This document shows positions 17,052 to 26,279 of a stretch of DNA of 64,000 nucleotides, piece after piece. The translations under genes were made by a program, and so were the position numbers. Positions within the stretch are counted from its first letter, which is position 1; the number at the start of each line of letters is the position of its first letter. Source of the stretch: Bradyrhizobium sp. in8p8 (lineage in GTDB: Bacteria; Pseudomonadota; Alphaproteobacteria; Rhizobiales; Xanthobacteraceae). Location of the stretch: assembly GCF_000426845.1 (NCBI RefSeq), contig NZ_AUGD01000002.1, positions 558,001 through 622,000 of the forward strand, given 5' to 3'. A model generated the notes under the pieces. The model worked only from the letters and a program-made list of their open reading frames with translations. It was not told where the DNA came from and did not search any database.

Positions 17052-17651
17052 ATGGAAGTCATTTTGCTGGAACGCGTCAACAAGCTGGGCCAGATGGGCG
17101 AAGTCGTGAAGGTTCGCGACGGCTACGCGCGCAATTTCCTGCTCAAGCGCGGTAAGGCGCTGCGCGCCACCGCCGATAACCGGGCCAAGTATGACGGCAT
17201 GAAGGCCGAGCTCGAAGCCCGCAACCTCAAGGCCAAAGGCGAGGCGTCCAAGGTCGCCGAGAAGATCGAAGGCAAGAACATCATCGTGATCCGCCAGGCA
17301 TCCGAAGCCGGCCAGCTGTTCGGCTCGGTCACCGTGCGCGACATCGTCATGGCGTTCGAAACCGACGGCGTCCACCTCGACCGCCCGCAGGTGCAGCTCG
17401 ACGCGCCGATCAAGACCATCGGCAAGCACACGGTCACGGTTGCGGTTCACCCCGAGGTCGAGGTCGAGATCACCGTGACGGTCGCCCGCAGCCAGGACGA
17501 GGCCGAGCGCATCAACCGCGGCGAGGACATCTCGACCCGCAACGAGGACCGCGACGCAGCGGCCGAAGCGATTGCCGCTGCCGGCGAGTTCTTCGATCCG
17601 GAGGCCCAGCAGGACGAAGTCGAGCCGGCGCCGGCCGCGGACGAGAAGTAA
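17052..17651 (+). CDS. rplI: 50S ribosomal protein L9
   Basis: A 199-residue L9 starting [20 protein letters not shown] at ATG 17052, with AGGAGAACGG upstream. The N-terminal rRNA-binding domain (1-50), long connecting helix and C-terminal domain are present. It is about 50 residues longer than E. coli L9 because of an acidic C-terminal extension. It closes the rpsF-rpsR-DUF2232-rplI cluster. Confidence 0.97.
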   Translation: MEVILLERVNKLGQMGEVVKVRDGYARNFLLKRGKALRATADNRAKYDGMKAELEARNLKAKGEASKVAEKIEGKNIIVIRQASEAGQLFGSVTVRDIVMAFETDGVHLDRPQVQLDAPIKTIGKHTVTVAVHPEVEVEITVTVARSQDEAERINRGEDISTRNEDRDAAAEAIAAAGEFFDPEAQQDEVEPAPAADEK

Positions 17652-17667
17652 GCGGCACGTAGAACTC

Positions 17668-17750
17668 GTCATGCGCGGGGTTGACCCGCGCATCCATCAC
17701 GCGAGCGTCCGCCCAAGAAGATGGATTGCCGGGTCAGGCCCGGCAATGAC
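17668..17750. repeat. Dispersed palindromic repeat (GTCATGC...GCAATGAC type)
   Basis: An imperfect inverted repeat of about 83 bases in the gap after rplI. The left part reads GTCATGCGCGGGGTTGACCC and the right part ends GGGTCAGGCCCGGCAATGAC, with ATCCATC paired to GATGGAT inside. The same architecture recurs at 37585-37664, so this is a dispersed element rather than a gene-specific site. Confidence 0.6.
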
Positions 17751-17766
17751 AACAGAGAATGGATCA

Positions 17767-17795
17767 GCCCGGCTGCCTCAGGCGGCCGGGCTTTT
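17767..17795 (+). terminator. Intrinsic terminator downstream of rplI
   Basis: GCCCGGC-T-GCC-TCA-GGC-G-GCCGGGC followed by TTTT forms a 10-pair hairpin with one mismatch. The T-run is on the plus strand, so it ends the ribosomal-cluster transcript. The stop codon of the convergent thioesterase gene lies inside the loop. Confidence 0.75.
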
Positions 17796-18245
17796 CGTTT
17801 TGCCGGCAACGTCCTCGTTCAGCATCGCGATGGATGCCAGCGCGGTGGCCGTATGCTTCTCGACACCATCCTTGACGCAGAACACATCGGCCGCCACCAC
17901 CGCGACCTGACGGCCCGGCTTGATCACCCGGGCACGGCAGATCAGCTTTTCGCCGACTGCCGGCGACAACAAATTGAGCTTGTATTCAGCCGTCAGCGCC
18001 GGCTGGCCGCGCGAAGTGGCCGCAGCGATCGTCGTGGCGTTATCGACCAGGAAGGCCGTAACGCCGCCATGGAAGAAGCCGTGCTGCTGCAGCAGCTCCG
18101 GCCGCCGCTCCACTGCGATCGTGCAGGTCCCGCGTGACAATTCTGATAGCTCCGCGCCGACCAGGTTCATGAAGCCCTGCCGGCCGACATTGGCGTGGAT
18201 GCGCTCGGAAATATGCGCGAATTCCGGATCAGCTTCGGCTCGCAT
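17778..18245 (-). CDS. PaaI-type hotdog-fold thioesterase
   Basis: A 155-residue protein from ATG 18245 with GAGGAGA upstream; 18260 is a weaker alternative start. The hotdog signature QQHGFFHGGVTAFLVDNATT (about residues 56-75) contains the HGG loop typical of PaaI-like acyl-CoA thioesterases. It would hydrolyse an acyl- or aryl-acyl-CoA in the cytoplasm. It follows a tetR gene by 11 bases and is probably controlled by it. Confidence 0.88.
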   Translation of the reverse strand: MRAEADPEFAHISERIHANVGRQGFMNLVGAELSELSRGTCTIAVERRPELLQQHGFFHGGVTAFLVDNATTIAAATSRGQPALTAEYKLNLLSPAVGEKLICRARVIKPGRQVAVVAADVFCVKDGVEKHTATALASIAMLNEDVAGKTKSPAA

Positions 18246-18256
18246 GCAGTCTCTCC

Positions 18257-18853
18257 TCATTGCTTGATGATGCGGTCGAATGGCCGGAGCGCACGGTTGG
18301 CGCAGGCGATCAGCGTGTCGACCCCGTTGCGCGGATCAGTGCGGTCGCGTCCCGAGAGGAAGGCGCGGCAGAAGATCTGCGCCGGGCCAATCAGCTGGCT
18401 TATGAACATCATCGGCGGCATCGGCAGGAGTTCCCCCCTCGCGACCAACGGCGCACGCCAGCGCTCGATCCCCTCGGCAAGTCGCGCATTCTGTGCGCGC
18501 TGGGCGTCGCGCACGTCGTCGGCCCATTCGCCACGCGAAATCTCGAAGAGGTACCGAGCTTCGCGCCGGCTGGTGACGACCCAGTCAAGGTGCGCCCGGA
18601 TCAGGCGATCGATACCCTGCTCAGCATCGGGAATGGGATCGAGCGCGGCCAGCATCGCGGCATGATAGTGCCGCAAGACTTCCAGAAGCAGCGCACCGGC
18701 GAGCTCCTTCTTCGAGCCGAACGCGTGAAAGAAGCTGCCATTGGAGGCGCGCGCACGGGTGCGGATAGCGGCCACGGTCGCTGCCTCGAAGCCGACGCGG
18801 TCGAACACCATCAGTCCGGCTGCCAAAAGATCGTCACGCACACTCGTCCGCAT
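18257..18853 (-). CDS. TetR/AcrR family transcriptional regulator
   Basis: A 198-residue TetR-type regulator. The N-terminal helix-turn-helix spans about residues 10-50 (VGFEAATVAAIRTRARASNG followed by FFHAFGSKKELAG). The remaining 145 residues form the ligand and dimer domain. Two overlapping palindromes at 18864-18891 lie just upstream of the start codon. It is the first gene of a unit with the thioesterase, so an acyl-CoA-type ligand is plausible but not shown. Confidence 0.9.
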   Translation of the reverse strand: MRTSVRDDLLAAGLMVFDRVGFEAATVAAIRTRARASNGSFFHAFGSKKELAGALLLEVLRHYHAAMLAALDPIPDAEQGIDRLIRAHLDWVVTSRREARYLFEISRGEWADDVRDAQRAQNARLAEGIERWRAPLVARGELLPMPPMMFISQLIGPAQIFCRAFLSGRDRTDPRNGVDTLIACANRALRPFDRIIKQ

Positions 18854-18863
18854 CGACGCCTCC

Positions 18864-18891
18864 TAGAGTTCAACTCTAGAGCAGTACTCTA
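18864..18891. promoter_or_regulatory. Double TetR operator
   Basis: Two overlapping inverted repeats sit 11 bases from the tetR start: a perfect TAGAGTT-C-AACTCTA (18864-18878) and TAGAG-CAGTA-CTCTA (18877-18891). The shared TAGAG/CTCTA half-sites repeat every 13 bases, which fits cooperative binding of two TetR dimers and autoregulation. Confidence 0.65.
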
Positions 18892-18953
18892 ATGGCGGTC
18901 AAGACAATATGGAGGCCGCGATCAAGCGGCCTCCACATGTCAATCCAGAGAAC

Positions 18954-19886
18954 TTAGCGCGAAATCGGCGGTGCCGGCGGACCGGATGACGCAGCCGGCG
19001 CCGCGGGCGGGGCGGCAGGAGCCGCGGGCTCCGCCTGCGCCGGCTTGGCCGCAGGTTCGGAGCTTGCCGCAGGTGCAGCCGGCTTGGAAGCAGCCTCATC
19101 CGCCGGCTTGGGTATCGCCGGTTCGGCGGGCTTCGCTGCGGCAGGTGCAGCCGGCGTCACTTGCGGGGCCGGCTCGGATCGCAAAGCCGGAGGCTCGCTG
19201 CCGCGCGGCTCGACTCTCGGGCTCTCCGGCTTGGTCTCCGCTGGCTTCTCGGCAGCCTTGCCGCTGTCGGGCTCGACTTTGGCGCCGTCGGGCTTGACGG
19301 TCTCTGGCTTCGGCTCGCTCTTCTTGTCCTCGGTCGCCGGCGCGGCGGCATCGGCCTTCGGAGCATCTTGGGTGCCCGGCTTAACCCGCCGCTTGCCCTT
19401 ACGTGCCTCGGGCGCTTCCTGTCCCTCCGGCTGCGAGCCATCCTCTGCCGGTGGCCGTGCAGCGCGCTTCGGTCGCGGGCCATCACCGGCCGGAGCGGCA
19501 CCCTCGCCCTCCGGCCTGGCCTCCTGCGAGCGCTGGCGGCGGCCCTGATGCTCAGGCGACTGACCCGCAGCGGCGCCGTCCTTCTTGCCGTCCTTGGCCT
19601 GGTAGCGGGTGTCGGTGGCGCCGTTGGAGATCAGATAGGTCGCAAGGACGCCCGCCATGTCCGAGCTCGTCGTGTAATGCTGACGCAGGAAGCCCGGCAG
19701 CGAGCCCGGCGCCACAGACTTCAGAAGTCCGCGTGGGCTCTTGTGGCAGACATTGCAGGTCTGAGCGAAAAGCTGGGAGGGGGTCTTGCCGGCTTCGAGA
19801 TTCGTCGGCTGCGCTAGAACGGAATCGGCCACTGCGAAGCCGATCAGAAGCAATACCGTCGCGAGGCTGAGCGCTCGGCTCGACAT
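18954..19886 (-). CDS. Exported heme-motif protein with long Pro/Ala/Lys-rich tail
   Basis: A 310-residue protein with a signal peptide (about 1-25, ending in VLAQ). A single heme-attachment motif CNVCH (Cys44, Cys47, His48) is followed by PGFLRQHYTTSSDMAGVLATYL (split here as two helices), like a small c-type cytochrome domain of about 100 residues. Residues from about 105 to the end are low complexity (Pro, Ala, Lys, Glu), ending PAPPISR. It may be a periplasmic electron-transfer or scaffold protein. A distal heme-ligating methionine could be in SSDMAGVL. No operon partner is obvious. Confidence 0.65.
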   Translation of the reverse strand: MSSRALSLATVLLLIGFAVADSVLAQPTNLEAGKTPSQLFAQTCNVCHKSPRGLLKSVAPGSLPGFLRQHYTTSSDMAGVLATYLISNGATDTRYQAKDGKKDGAAAGQSPEHQGRRQRSQEARPEGEGAAPAGDGPRPKRAARPPAEDGSQPEGQEAPEARKGKRRVKPGTQDAPKADAAAPATEDKKSEPKPETVKPDGAKVEPDSGKAAEKPAETKPESPRVEPRGSEPPALRSEPAPQVTPAAPAAAKPAEPAIPKPADEAASKPAAPAASSEPAAKPAQAEPAAPAAPPAAPAASSGPPAPPISR

Positions 19887-20163
19887 CCCATGATCTCCAA
19901 TGAATTCCGCAAAACGCAGCCGGCAAATGGCGCGGCGCGGTCACCTTTTAACCGATTGAGCCGCGAATGGAAGCAGGCTTCCCCCGCGCGAGGATGTGAT
20001 CGAGGCATTTTCGAATATCGGCTTTGAATACCGCGCAATGGCGCGGCCCCAACCGCCTCGCTAGATTTGCATGCAAACGCATAGGAACCGCTGCGGCGCC
20101 TGGGCGTGGGATGTGAAAGCCGGGTTAGTCGCATCTTTCGGGTTCGCTCGAGAGGAAATGTCG

Positions 20164-21414
20164 ATGGACCGTTTGTTGCGTAAATTCCTGTCTCAATTCA
20201 TCCGCCGCGGGTCGATGACGGTGACCTGCGCAAGCGGATCGAAGTTCACCGTCGGCGACGGCTCTGGCGAGCCGGTCGCGGTCCGCTTCGTCACCGCGGA
20301 CGCCGAGCGGAAGGTCCTCGTCAATCCAGAGCTCGGGCTCGGCGAGGCCTATATGGACGGCGAGTTCGTCGTCGAGCGCGGCACGATAGCAGATGCCCTC
20401 GCCATCCTGCTCGATCAACCCGACCTATTGCCGCAGTGGGCAAAACCGTGGTGGCACCTGCGCTACCTGACGCGGCACCTCAAGCAGTTCAATCCCCGCG
20501 CCCGCGCCCGCCACAACGTTGCTCATCACTACGATCTCGACGGCCGGCTCTATTCGCTCTTTCTCGACGCCGACAAGCAATATAGCTGCGCCTATTTCGA
20601 AACGCCCGAGATGTCACTGGACGACGCGCAGCTTGCCAAGAAGCGGCACATTGCAGCGAAGCTTCTCATCAGGGACGGCCAGCGCGTGCTCGACATCGGC
20701 TCCGGCTGGGGAGGTCTCGGCCTCTATCTCGCCGAGATCGCGGGCGCCGACGTGACCGGGGTAACGCTGTCGACCGAGCAATTGCAGGTAGCCAATGCTC
20801 GCGCGGCTGAGAAGGGCCTGAGCGGCTCGGCCCGATTCCTGCTCCAGGACTATCGCGACATCGACGGTACGTTCGACCGTATCGTCTCGGTGGGAATGCT
20901 GGAACACGTCGGGGCAAGGTTCTATGATGCCTATTTCCAGCGCTGCGCCGAACTGCTGGACGAGGACGGCATCATGCTGCTGCACGCGATCGGCCGTTCG
21001 CAGGGTCCGGATTCGACCAATCCCTGGATCGCCAAATACATCTTTCCCGGCGGCTACATTCCCGCCCTCTCGGAGGTGCTGCCGGCGATCGAGCGCGCGG
21101 GCCTGCTGGTCACCGACATCGAGATCTTGCGCCTGCACTATGCCGAGACGCTGAAGGCCTGGCGAGAGCGCTTCATCGCCCGGCGCGAAGAGGCCGTGCA
21201 GCTCTACGACGAACGCTTTGCCCTGATGTGGGAGTTCTATCTGGCGGCCTGCGAGATGACGTTCCGCAAGCAAGCGATGATGAACTTCCAGATTCAGCTG
21301 ACACGCCGTCAGGGCGTGGTGCCGATGACCCGCGAGTACCTCCCCCGGGAGGAAGCACTGCTGCGGGCGCGCGAAGGCGCGACCCAGCCCAGGCTCAAGC
21401 TCGCTGGTGAATAG
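20164..21414 (+). CDS. cfa: Cyclopropane-fatty-acyl-phospholipid synthase
   Basis: Transfers a methylene from S-adenosylmethionine to cis double bonds of membrane phospholipids. From ATG 20164 the product is 416 residues; ATG 20158 overlaps the GAGAGGAA ribosome-binding site and is less likely. The SAM-binding motif VLDIGSGWGGLGLYLAE lies near residue 180, followed by VTGVTLSTEQL. Length and motifs match the CFA synthase/mycolic acid cyclopropane synthase family. It stands alone on the plus strand. Confidence 0.93.
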   Translation: MDRLLRKFLSQFIRRGSMTVTCASGSKFTVGDGSGEPVAVRFVTADAERKVLVNPELGLGEAYMDGEFVVERGTIADALAILLDQPDLLPQWAKPWWHLRYLTRHLKQFNPRARARHNVAHHYDLDGRLYSLFLDADKQYSCAYFETPEMSLDDAQLAKKRHIAAKLLIRDGQRVLDIGSGWGGLGLYLAEIAGADVTGVTLSTEQLQVANARAAEKGLSGSARFLLQDYRDIDGTFDRIVSVGMLEHVGARFYDAYFQRCAELLDEDGIMLLHAIGRSQGPDSTNPWIAKYIFPGGYIPALSEVLPAIERAGLLVTDIEILRLHYAETLKAWRERFIARREEAVQLYDERFALMWEFYLAACEMTFRKQAMMNFQIQLTRRQGVVPMTREYLPREEALLRAREGATQPRLKLAGE

Positions 21415-21775
21415 GCCCAGGCCCCTTGTTGAAGGCGCCAATGGTCGAAATCCGAGAGGACCGCAAAGAGGCCGTTAACGCCAGCTGCGCCCGCAACTCC
21501 AACAGGATTTCGGGGGCGACCGGCTGACGACGCACCTCGGGGCGTTCTGCTTGCTTCATGGCCGCGATCAACCCGGACAGCCAATGCCGGCTGCCTGCCT
21601 CGCTTCGCCAGTTCTGGTGCTGCCGTTCTGGCCGCATCGCTCGCCTCGTGTTCGTTCCGGCGGGATTGGGACAACCTCCGGCCCGCCTGCCGGTTCCGGC
21701 ATAATCCCCGAAAGAATCCGGGGAGATGTGATCTGCTTCACATAAATCGGGTCGGGCTTGGCTTAGACCGTCGCC
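21415..21775. other. Intergenic region downstream of cfa
   Basis: No convincing gene. A minus-strand frame of 54 codons (21395-21559) runs into the end of cfa and has no recognised features. A stem-loop TCCCCG-(8)-CGGGGA at 21705-21724 is present upstream of the micro-gene at 21776. Confidence 0.4.
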
Positions 21776-21895
21776 ATGAGCAAAGAGACCCGATCCTCCT
21801 TCGATGTGCAGGACGACCTCCGCACCGATTTCGCCCTGATCGTCACCGGCGTCGGGGCTGCCGTGGTTGCGCTCGTCTACCTCCTCCTGGTCTGA
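21776..21895 (+). CDS. Single-span membrane microprotein (39 residues)
   Basis: ATG 21776 to TGA 21893-21895 encodes 39 residues: a charged N-terminus (MSKETRSSFDVQDDLRTDF) and a hydrophobic C-terminus (LIVTGVGAAVVALVYLLLV) long enough to cross the inner membrane once. The abrupt polar-to-hydrophobic change is characteristic of a real small membrane protein. A clear ribosome-binding site is not seen, which lowers confidence. It lies alone between cfa and dnaB. Confidence 0.5.
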   Translation: MSKETRSSFDVQDDLRTDFALIVTGVGAAVVALVYLLLV

Positions 21896-22183
21896 GCTGG
21901 AGCCGAACGCGGCCAGCGGGCCTCGTTTCACGCGCTTCTGATAGGTCTGCGCGCCCGTCTACAGGGTTCATGGGTTTCAGGATTTTTCCGCGGCCCACCG
22001 CAGCTTCCGAGACCGGCGAGTTCCACGAAAGTCCGTCAAGCACGGCGCGTGCCGGGACTGCCAGTCATCCACCATTTTCACTGAGCGGTTGATAGCAGTC
22101 AGCTTTCGCTTCCGCTTTCGCCTGCGTCGGCGCTTTATCCCGGCCCCGCATCCGCCCAAGAAAATTGCTAACTACGTCCGACC

Positions 22184-23689
22184 ATGGCCCTGACTGATTC
22201 GAACGTTCTCAAACTCGCGCCCGATGCCGGAACTCCGACCTATCGGAGCGCGCCGCACAATATTGAGGCGGAACAGAGCCTTCTGGGCGCGATCCTGGTC
22301 AACAACGACGCCTTCTACCGCGTCTCCGATTTCCTGGAGCCGAAGCACTTCTTCGAGCCGCTGCACCAGACAATCTTCGAGACCGCCGGCAGCCTGATCC
22401 GGATGGGCAAGATCGCGACGCCCGTCACGCTGAAGACGTTCCTGCCCGCCGATACCGACGTCGGCGGCATGACCATCGGGCAGTATCTGGCCCGGCTCGC
22501 CGCCGAAGCCACCACCATCATCAACGCCCAGGACTATGGCCGCACCGTCTATGACCTGTCGCTCAGGCGTGACCTGATCGGCATCGGCGAGGACATGGTC
22601 AATGTCGCCTATGACGCCCCCGTTGACTTCCAGCCGCGGGCGCAGATCGAGGACGCCGAACGCAAGCTCTACGAACTTGCCGAGTCCGGCCGCTATGACG
22701 GCGGCTTCCAGAAGTTCTCGCAGGCGCTGACGGTCGCAGTCGATCTTGCGGCGAAGGCATTCCAGCGCGACGGCAAGCTGTCGGGCATCTCGACGGGCCT
22801 GCGCGACCTCGACACCAAGATGGGCGGCCTGCAGGCCTCCGACCTCATCATCGTCGCCGGGCGTCCCGGCATGGGCAAGACGTCACTTGCCACCAACATC
22901 GCCTACAATGTCGCGCAAGCCTACGTTCCAGAATTGCAGGCCGACGGCACCATGAAGGCCGCCAATGGCGGCGTGATCGGCTTCTTCTCGTGCGAAATGT
23001 CGGCCGACCAGCTCGCCACGCGTATCGTCGCCGAGCGCACCGGGATCCCCTCCTCCCACATCCGCCGCGGCGGCATCTCGGAAGCCGATTTCGAGAAGAT
23101 CCGCCAGGTCTCGATCGAGCTGCAATCGCTGCCGTTCTACGTAGACGCGACCGGCGGCCTTTCGATCGCGCAGCTGATGGCGCGCGCGCGCCGGCTCAAG
23201 CGCCAGAAGGGCCTCGACCTTCTGGTGATCGACTACATCCAGCTGCTCTCGGGCTCGGGCAAGCGCGCCAGCGACAGCCGCGTGCAGGAGATCACGGAGA
23301 TCACGACCAGCCTGAAGGCGCTCGCCAAAGAGCTCAACGTCCCCGTGATTGCGCTGTCCCAGCTGTCGCGTCAGGTGGAATCGCGCGACGACAAGCGCCC
23401 GCAACTCTCGGACCTGCGCGAATCCGGCTCGATCGAGCAGGACGCCGACGTCGTGCTGTTCGTGTTCCGCGAGGAATACTACCTCGCCATGAAGGAGCCG
23501 CGCCCCGGCACCGAGGAGCACGCCAAATGGCAGGCCGACATGGAGCGCACGGTGGGCCGCGCCGAAGTCATCATCGGCAAGCAGCGACACGGCCCCACCG
23601 GCACGGTGGAGCTGCACTTCGATGCATCGGTCACGCGCTTCGGCGATCTCGCGCATGACGGCCAATTGCCGGATCGCACCGACTATTAA
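22184..23689 (+). CDS. dnaB: Replicative DNA helicase DnaB
   Basis: The hexameric helicase that unwinds DNA at the replication fork. The 501-residue protein has the N-terminal DnaB domain (PHNIEAEQSLLGAILVNNDA at about 22-41) and the RecA-like C-terminal domain. Walker A is GRPGMGKTS (about 226-234), the Walker B region LLVIDYIQLL, and the later motif PQLSDLRESGSIEQDADVV. No intein is present. It is followed 61 bases later by alr on the same strand. Confidence 0.97.
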   Translation: MALTDSNVLKLAPDAGTPTYRSAPHNIEAEQSLLGAILVNNDAFYRVSDFLEPKHFFEPLHQTIFETAGSLIRMGKIATPVTLKTFLPADTDVGGMTIGQYLARLAAEATTIINAQDYGRTVYDLSLRRDLIGIGEDMVNVAYDAPVDFQPRAQIEDAERKLYELAESGRYDGGFQKFSQALTVAVDLAAKAFQRDGKLSGISTGLRDLDTKMGGLQASDLIIVAGRPGMGKTSLATNIAYNVAQAYVPELQADGTMKAANGGVIGFFSCEMSADQLATRIVAERTGIPSSHIRRGGISEADFEKIRQVSIELQSLPFYVDATGGLSIAQLMARARRLKRQKGLDLLVIDYIQLLSGSGKRASDSRVQEITEITTSLKALAKELNVPVIALSQLSRQVESRDDKRPQLSDLRESGSIEQDADVVLFVFREEYYLAMKEPRPGTEEHAKWQADMERTVGRAEVIIGKQRHGPTGTVELHFDASVTRFGDLAHDGQLPDRTDY

Positions 23690-23750
23690 TCTCGTCGTGC
23701 TCAGAGTTCCGCGGGTTGAACCGCGCTGGCCTCTTGCGTAAAACGGCGCC

Positions 23751-25004
23751 ATGACAATGGCGTCCGACCCGAAAACGAACCCGCAATCCGGGCCTCTCTC
23801 CGCAGAGGCCAATCAAGCCGCTGCGCTCGCGGCCTATGGTGGCGTGCTGACCGTCGATCTCGACGCAATCATCGCCAATTGGCGCAAGCTCGAGAAGACC
23901 GCGGTGCCGGCCGAATGCGCGGCGGTGATCAAGGCCGACGCCTATGGCTGCGGGGCCGAGCAGGTGTCGCGCGCCCTCAGCCAAGCGGGCTGCAAGACCT
24001 TCTTCGTCGCCACCATCGAGGAAGCGCGCAAGGTGCGCGCGGCGGTTCCGGAGCCCACGATCTACGTGCTGGGCGGGTATTTCCAGAACACCGGCGAACA
24101 CTATGCGAAGATCAACTGCCGTCCCGTGATCGGCGATCTCAACGAGCTTGCCGAATGGGACGTATTCTGCCGTCGCACCGGCTGGAACGGAGGCGCCGCA
24201 ATCCACATCGACACCGGCATGAACCGGCTCGGGCTGACGCTGTCGGAAGCGCAGGCCATCATCCCCCGCATCAACGCCGGCGACCACGGCATCACGCTGG
24301 TGATGAGCCATCTGGTTGCGGCCGAGCAGCTCAACAGCCCGGTCAATGCACGACAGCTTGCGGCCTTCCGCGCCATCGCCAGCGAATTCTCGGGCGTGCC
24401 GGCGGCGCTCGCCAATTCCTCCGGCATCTTCCTCGGCGCGCCGTTCCAGTTCGACATGGTGCGGCCTGGCGCCGCGCTCTACGGCGTCAACCCGACGCCG
24501 GAAGCCGACAATCCGATGCAGCAGGTCGTCGACCTCAAGGCGCGCATCGTGCAGATCCGCACCATCGAGCGCGGCGAGACGGTCGGCTATGGCGGCACCT
24601 GGACCGCAAGGCGGCCGACCAAGCTTGCGATCATCGCGGTCGGCTATGCCGATGGCTATTTCCGCGCGGCCAGCTCGAACGATGGCACCCGCGGCGCCGA
24701 GGTCATCGTCGCCGGCAAGCGCTGCCCCGTGGCGGGCCGAATTTCAATGGACCTGATCGCCATCGACATCACCGACCTGCCGCCGAACGCAGTGCGGCGC
24801 GGCCATATGGTGACGCTGCTCGGTGAGGGAATCACCGTCGACGAGCTCGCACATCATTTCGGCACGATCGGCTATGAGGTGCTGACCAGCCTCGGCCGCC
24901 GCTACGCCCGCATCTACAAGGGCGGCAATGTGGAGGAGCCGCTGGTGAGGCTCGCTGCAGTGACGGGAGAGCAGCCGGCCGCTCCGCAGTCGCTACCCAG
25001 CTGA
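23751..25004 (+). CDS. alr: Alanine racemase
   Basis: PLP-dependent interconversion of L- and D-alanine for peptidoglycan. The 417-residue protein carries the PLP lysine Lys61 in AVIKADAYGCGAEQV and the second catalytic tyrosine in GYGGTWTA (about 280), with the C-terminal beta domain containing RISMDLIAIDITD. There are about 30 extra residues at the N-terminus before GVLTVDLDAI, and a nearby ATG at 23757 could also be the start. It follows dnaB, as in several rhizobia. Confidence 0.95.
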   Translation: MTMASDPKTNPQSGPLSAEANQAAALAAYGGVLTVDLDAIIANWRKLEKTAVPAECAAVIKADAYGCGAEQVSRALSQAGCKTFFVATIEEARKVRAAVPEPTIYVLGGYFQNTGEHYAKINCRPVIGDLNELAEWDVFCRRTGWNGGAAIHIDTGMNRLGLTLSEAQAIIPRINAGDHGITLVMSHLVAAEQLNSPVNARQLAAFRAIASEFSGVPAALANSSGIFLGAPFQFDMVRPGAALYGVNPTPEADNPMQQVVDLKARIVQIRTIERGETVGYGGTWTARRPTKLAIIAVGYADGYFRAASSNDGTRGAEVIVAGKRCPVAGRISMDLIAIDITDLPPNAVRRGHMVTLLGEGITVDELAHHFGTIGYEVLTSLGRRYARIYKGGNVEEPLVRLAAVTGEQPAAPQSLPS

Positions 25005-25028
25005 TCCGTGTGACGACCCTCGAGCGGC

Positions 25029-25247
25029 TTACTTCTTCTTCCGGCTGTCCAGCGCCGCCTTGCAGGGCGCACTGAGCTGGTCGCGTTTGCCGTTCAGGCA
25101 TGCGACGATGCCGCCGCCCGGTGCGATGCCGGCGCAGAACTTATCATAATCCGCCTTGCACGCGCCGCGCTGATCGGACGATTGTGCAGATGCGCCTCCG
25201 GAAAACGCGAGGGCGAGTGCGATGGCAACAAAGCTCGACTTGGACAT
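25029..25247 (-). CDS. Small exported cysteine-rich-repeat protein
   Basis: A 72-residue protein with a clear signal peptide (about 1-21, cleaved after ASA). The mature part has a Cys pattern ACKADYDKFC...VACL...APC resembling the short cysteine-rich repeat found in eukaryotic GLG1 and many rhizobial secreted proteins. It is probably periplasmic with two disulfides. It ends in a basic RKKK tail. The role is unknown. It is convergent with alr and divergent from xth. Confidence 0.75.
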   Translation of the reverse strand: MSKSSFVAIALALAFSGGASAQSSDQRGACKADYDKFCAGIAPGGGIVACLNGKRDQLSAPCKAALDSRKKK

Positions 25248-25287
25248 TGTAACTCCGGTGGCGGAAGGCAGGAGCCGGTAGCTCTAC

Positions 25288-26058
25288 ATGAAGATCGCGA
25301 CATTCAACATCAACAACATCAATCGCCGCCTGCCCAATCTGTTGGCATGGATGCGTATCGCGAAGCCCGACGTCGTCGCACTTCAGGAGTTGAAGGCAAG
25401 TGATGGCGAATTTCCGGCGGCGCCGATCGAAAAAGCCGGCTACGGCGCGGTGTGGCGCGGACAAAAGACATGGAACGGCGTCGCCATCCTCGCTCGCAAC
25501 GCCGAGCCCGTGCTGACGCGCGACCGATTGCCGGGAAGGCCCTCGGATCACGAAGCCCGCTACATCGAGGCCGCCGTGCGCGGGGTCATCGTCACCAGCA
25601 TCTATTTGCCCAACGGCAATCCGCAGCCGGGGCCGAAATTCGACTACAAGCTGGACTGGTTCGCGCGCCTCAAGCGCCACGCCAAGAGCTTGATCAAGCA
25701 GGACCTGCCGGTCGTGCTCGCCGGCGACTACAACGTCGCGCCAACCGAGATCGACATCTATCCGACGCGGTCATGGGACATGGATGCCCTGATCCAGCCG
25801 AAGAGCCGCGCGGCGTTCGCCTCGCTGGTCGAGCAAGGCTGGTGCGACGCCATCCGCGAGCTGCACCCGGGCAAGCGCATCTACACGTTCTGGGACTACA
25901 AGCGGAACCGCTGGCCGCGCGATGCGGGGCTGCGGCTGGACCATCTCCTGCTGAGCCCTGCCCTCGCTCAGCGCCTCGCCAAGGCCGGCGTCGACAAGAA
26001 GATCCGCGGCGAGGACGGCGCGAGCGATCACGCGCCGGCCTGGGTGGTGTTGCGCTGA
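25288..26058 (+). CDS. xth: Exodeoxyribonuclease III
   Basis: An AP endonuclease and 3'-5' exonuclease of the EEP superfamily, acting in base-excision repair. The 256-residue protein shows MKIATFNINNINRRLPN, the metal-binding glutamate in VVALQELKA, the catalytic region LAGDYNVAPTEIDIY, a Tyr/Arg-containing middle part, and the final SDHAPAW motif with the catalytic histidine. Length is standard. It is monocistronic. Confidence 0.95.
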   Translation: MKIATFNINNINRRLPNLLAWMRIAKPDVVALQELKASDGEFPAAPIEKAGYGAVWRGQKTWNGVAILARNAEPVLTRDRLPGRPSDHEARYIEAAVRGVIVTSIYLPNGNPQPGPKFDYKLDWFARLKRHAKSLIKQDLPVVLAGDYNVAPTEIDIYPTRSWDMDALIQPKSRAAFASLVEQGWCDAIRELHPGKRIYTFWDYKRNRWPRDAGLRLDHLLLSPALAQRLAKAGVDKKIRGEDGASDHAPAWVVLR

Positions 26059-26279
26059 CTCCCTAAAAGCTCCCGCGATCCACCGCGGCCCTAGCCGGCC
26101 GAGAGGCCGTCCGCAGCGGCCCGCCTGACAAAACGTGCAAAACAACCCCATGCACAGTAGCCGACCCAGTCCGGCCAATGACTTACGGATATCCCGAAGA
26201 AGAGTTGATCCGTCGGGCAAAACACTGGCATAATGTCACCATTGAAGCCATGACCTATGTTGCCGGCAGCGAGCGCTCT

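Noticed and set aside
21395..21931. Minus-strand reading frame between cfa and dnaB
   Set aside because: It overlaps the end of cfa and the membrane microprotein and shows no family features; a 54-codon piece from 21559 remains possible but unsupported.
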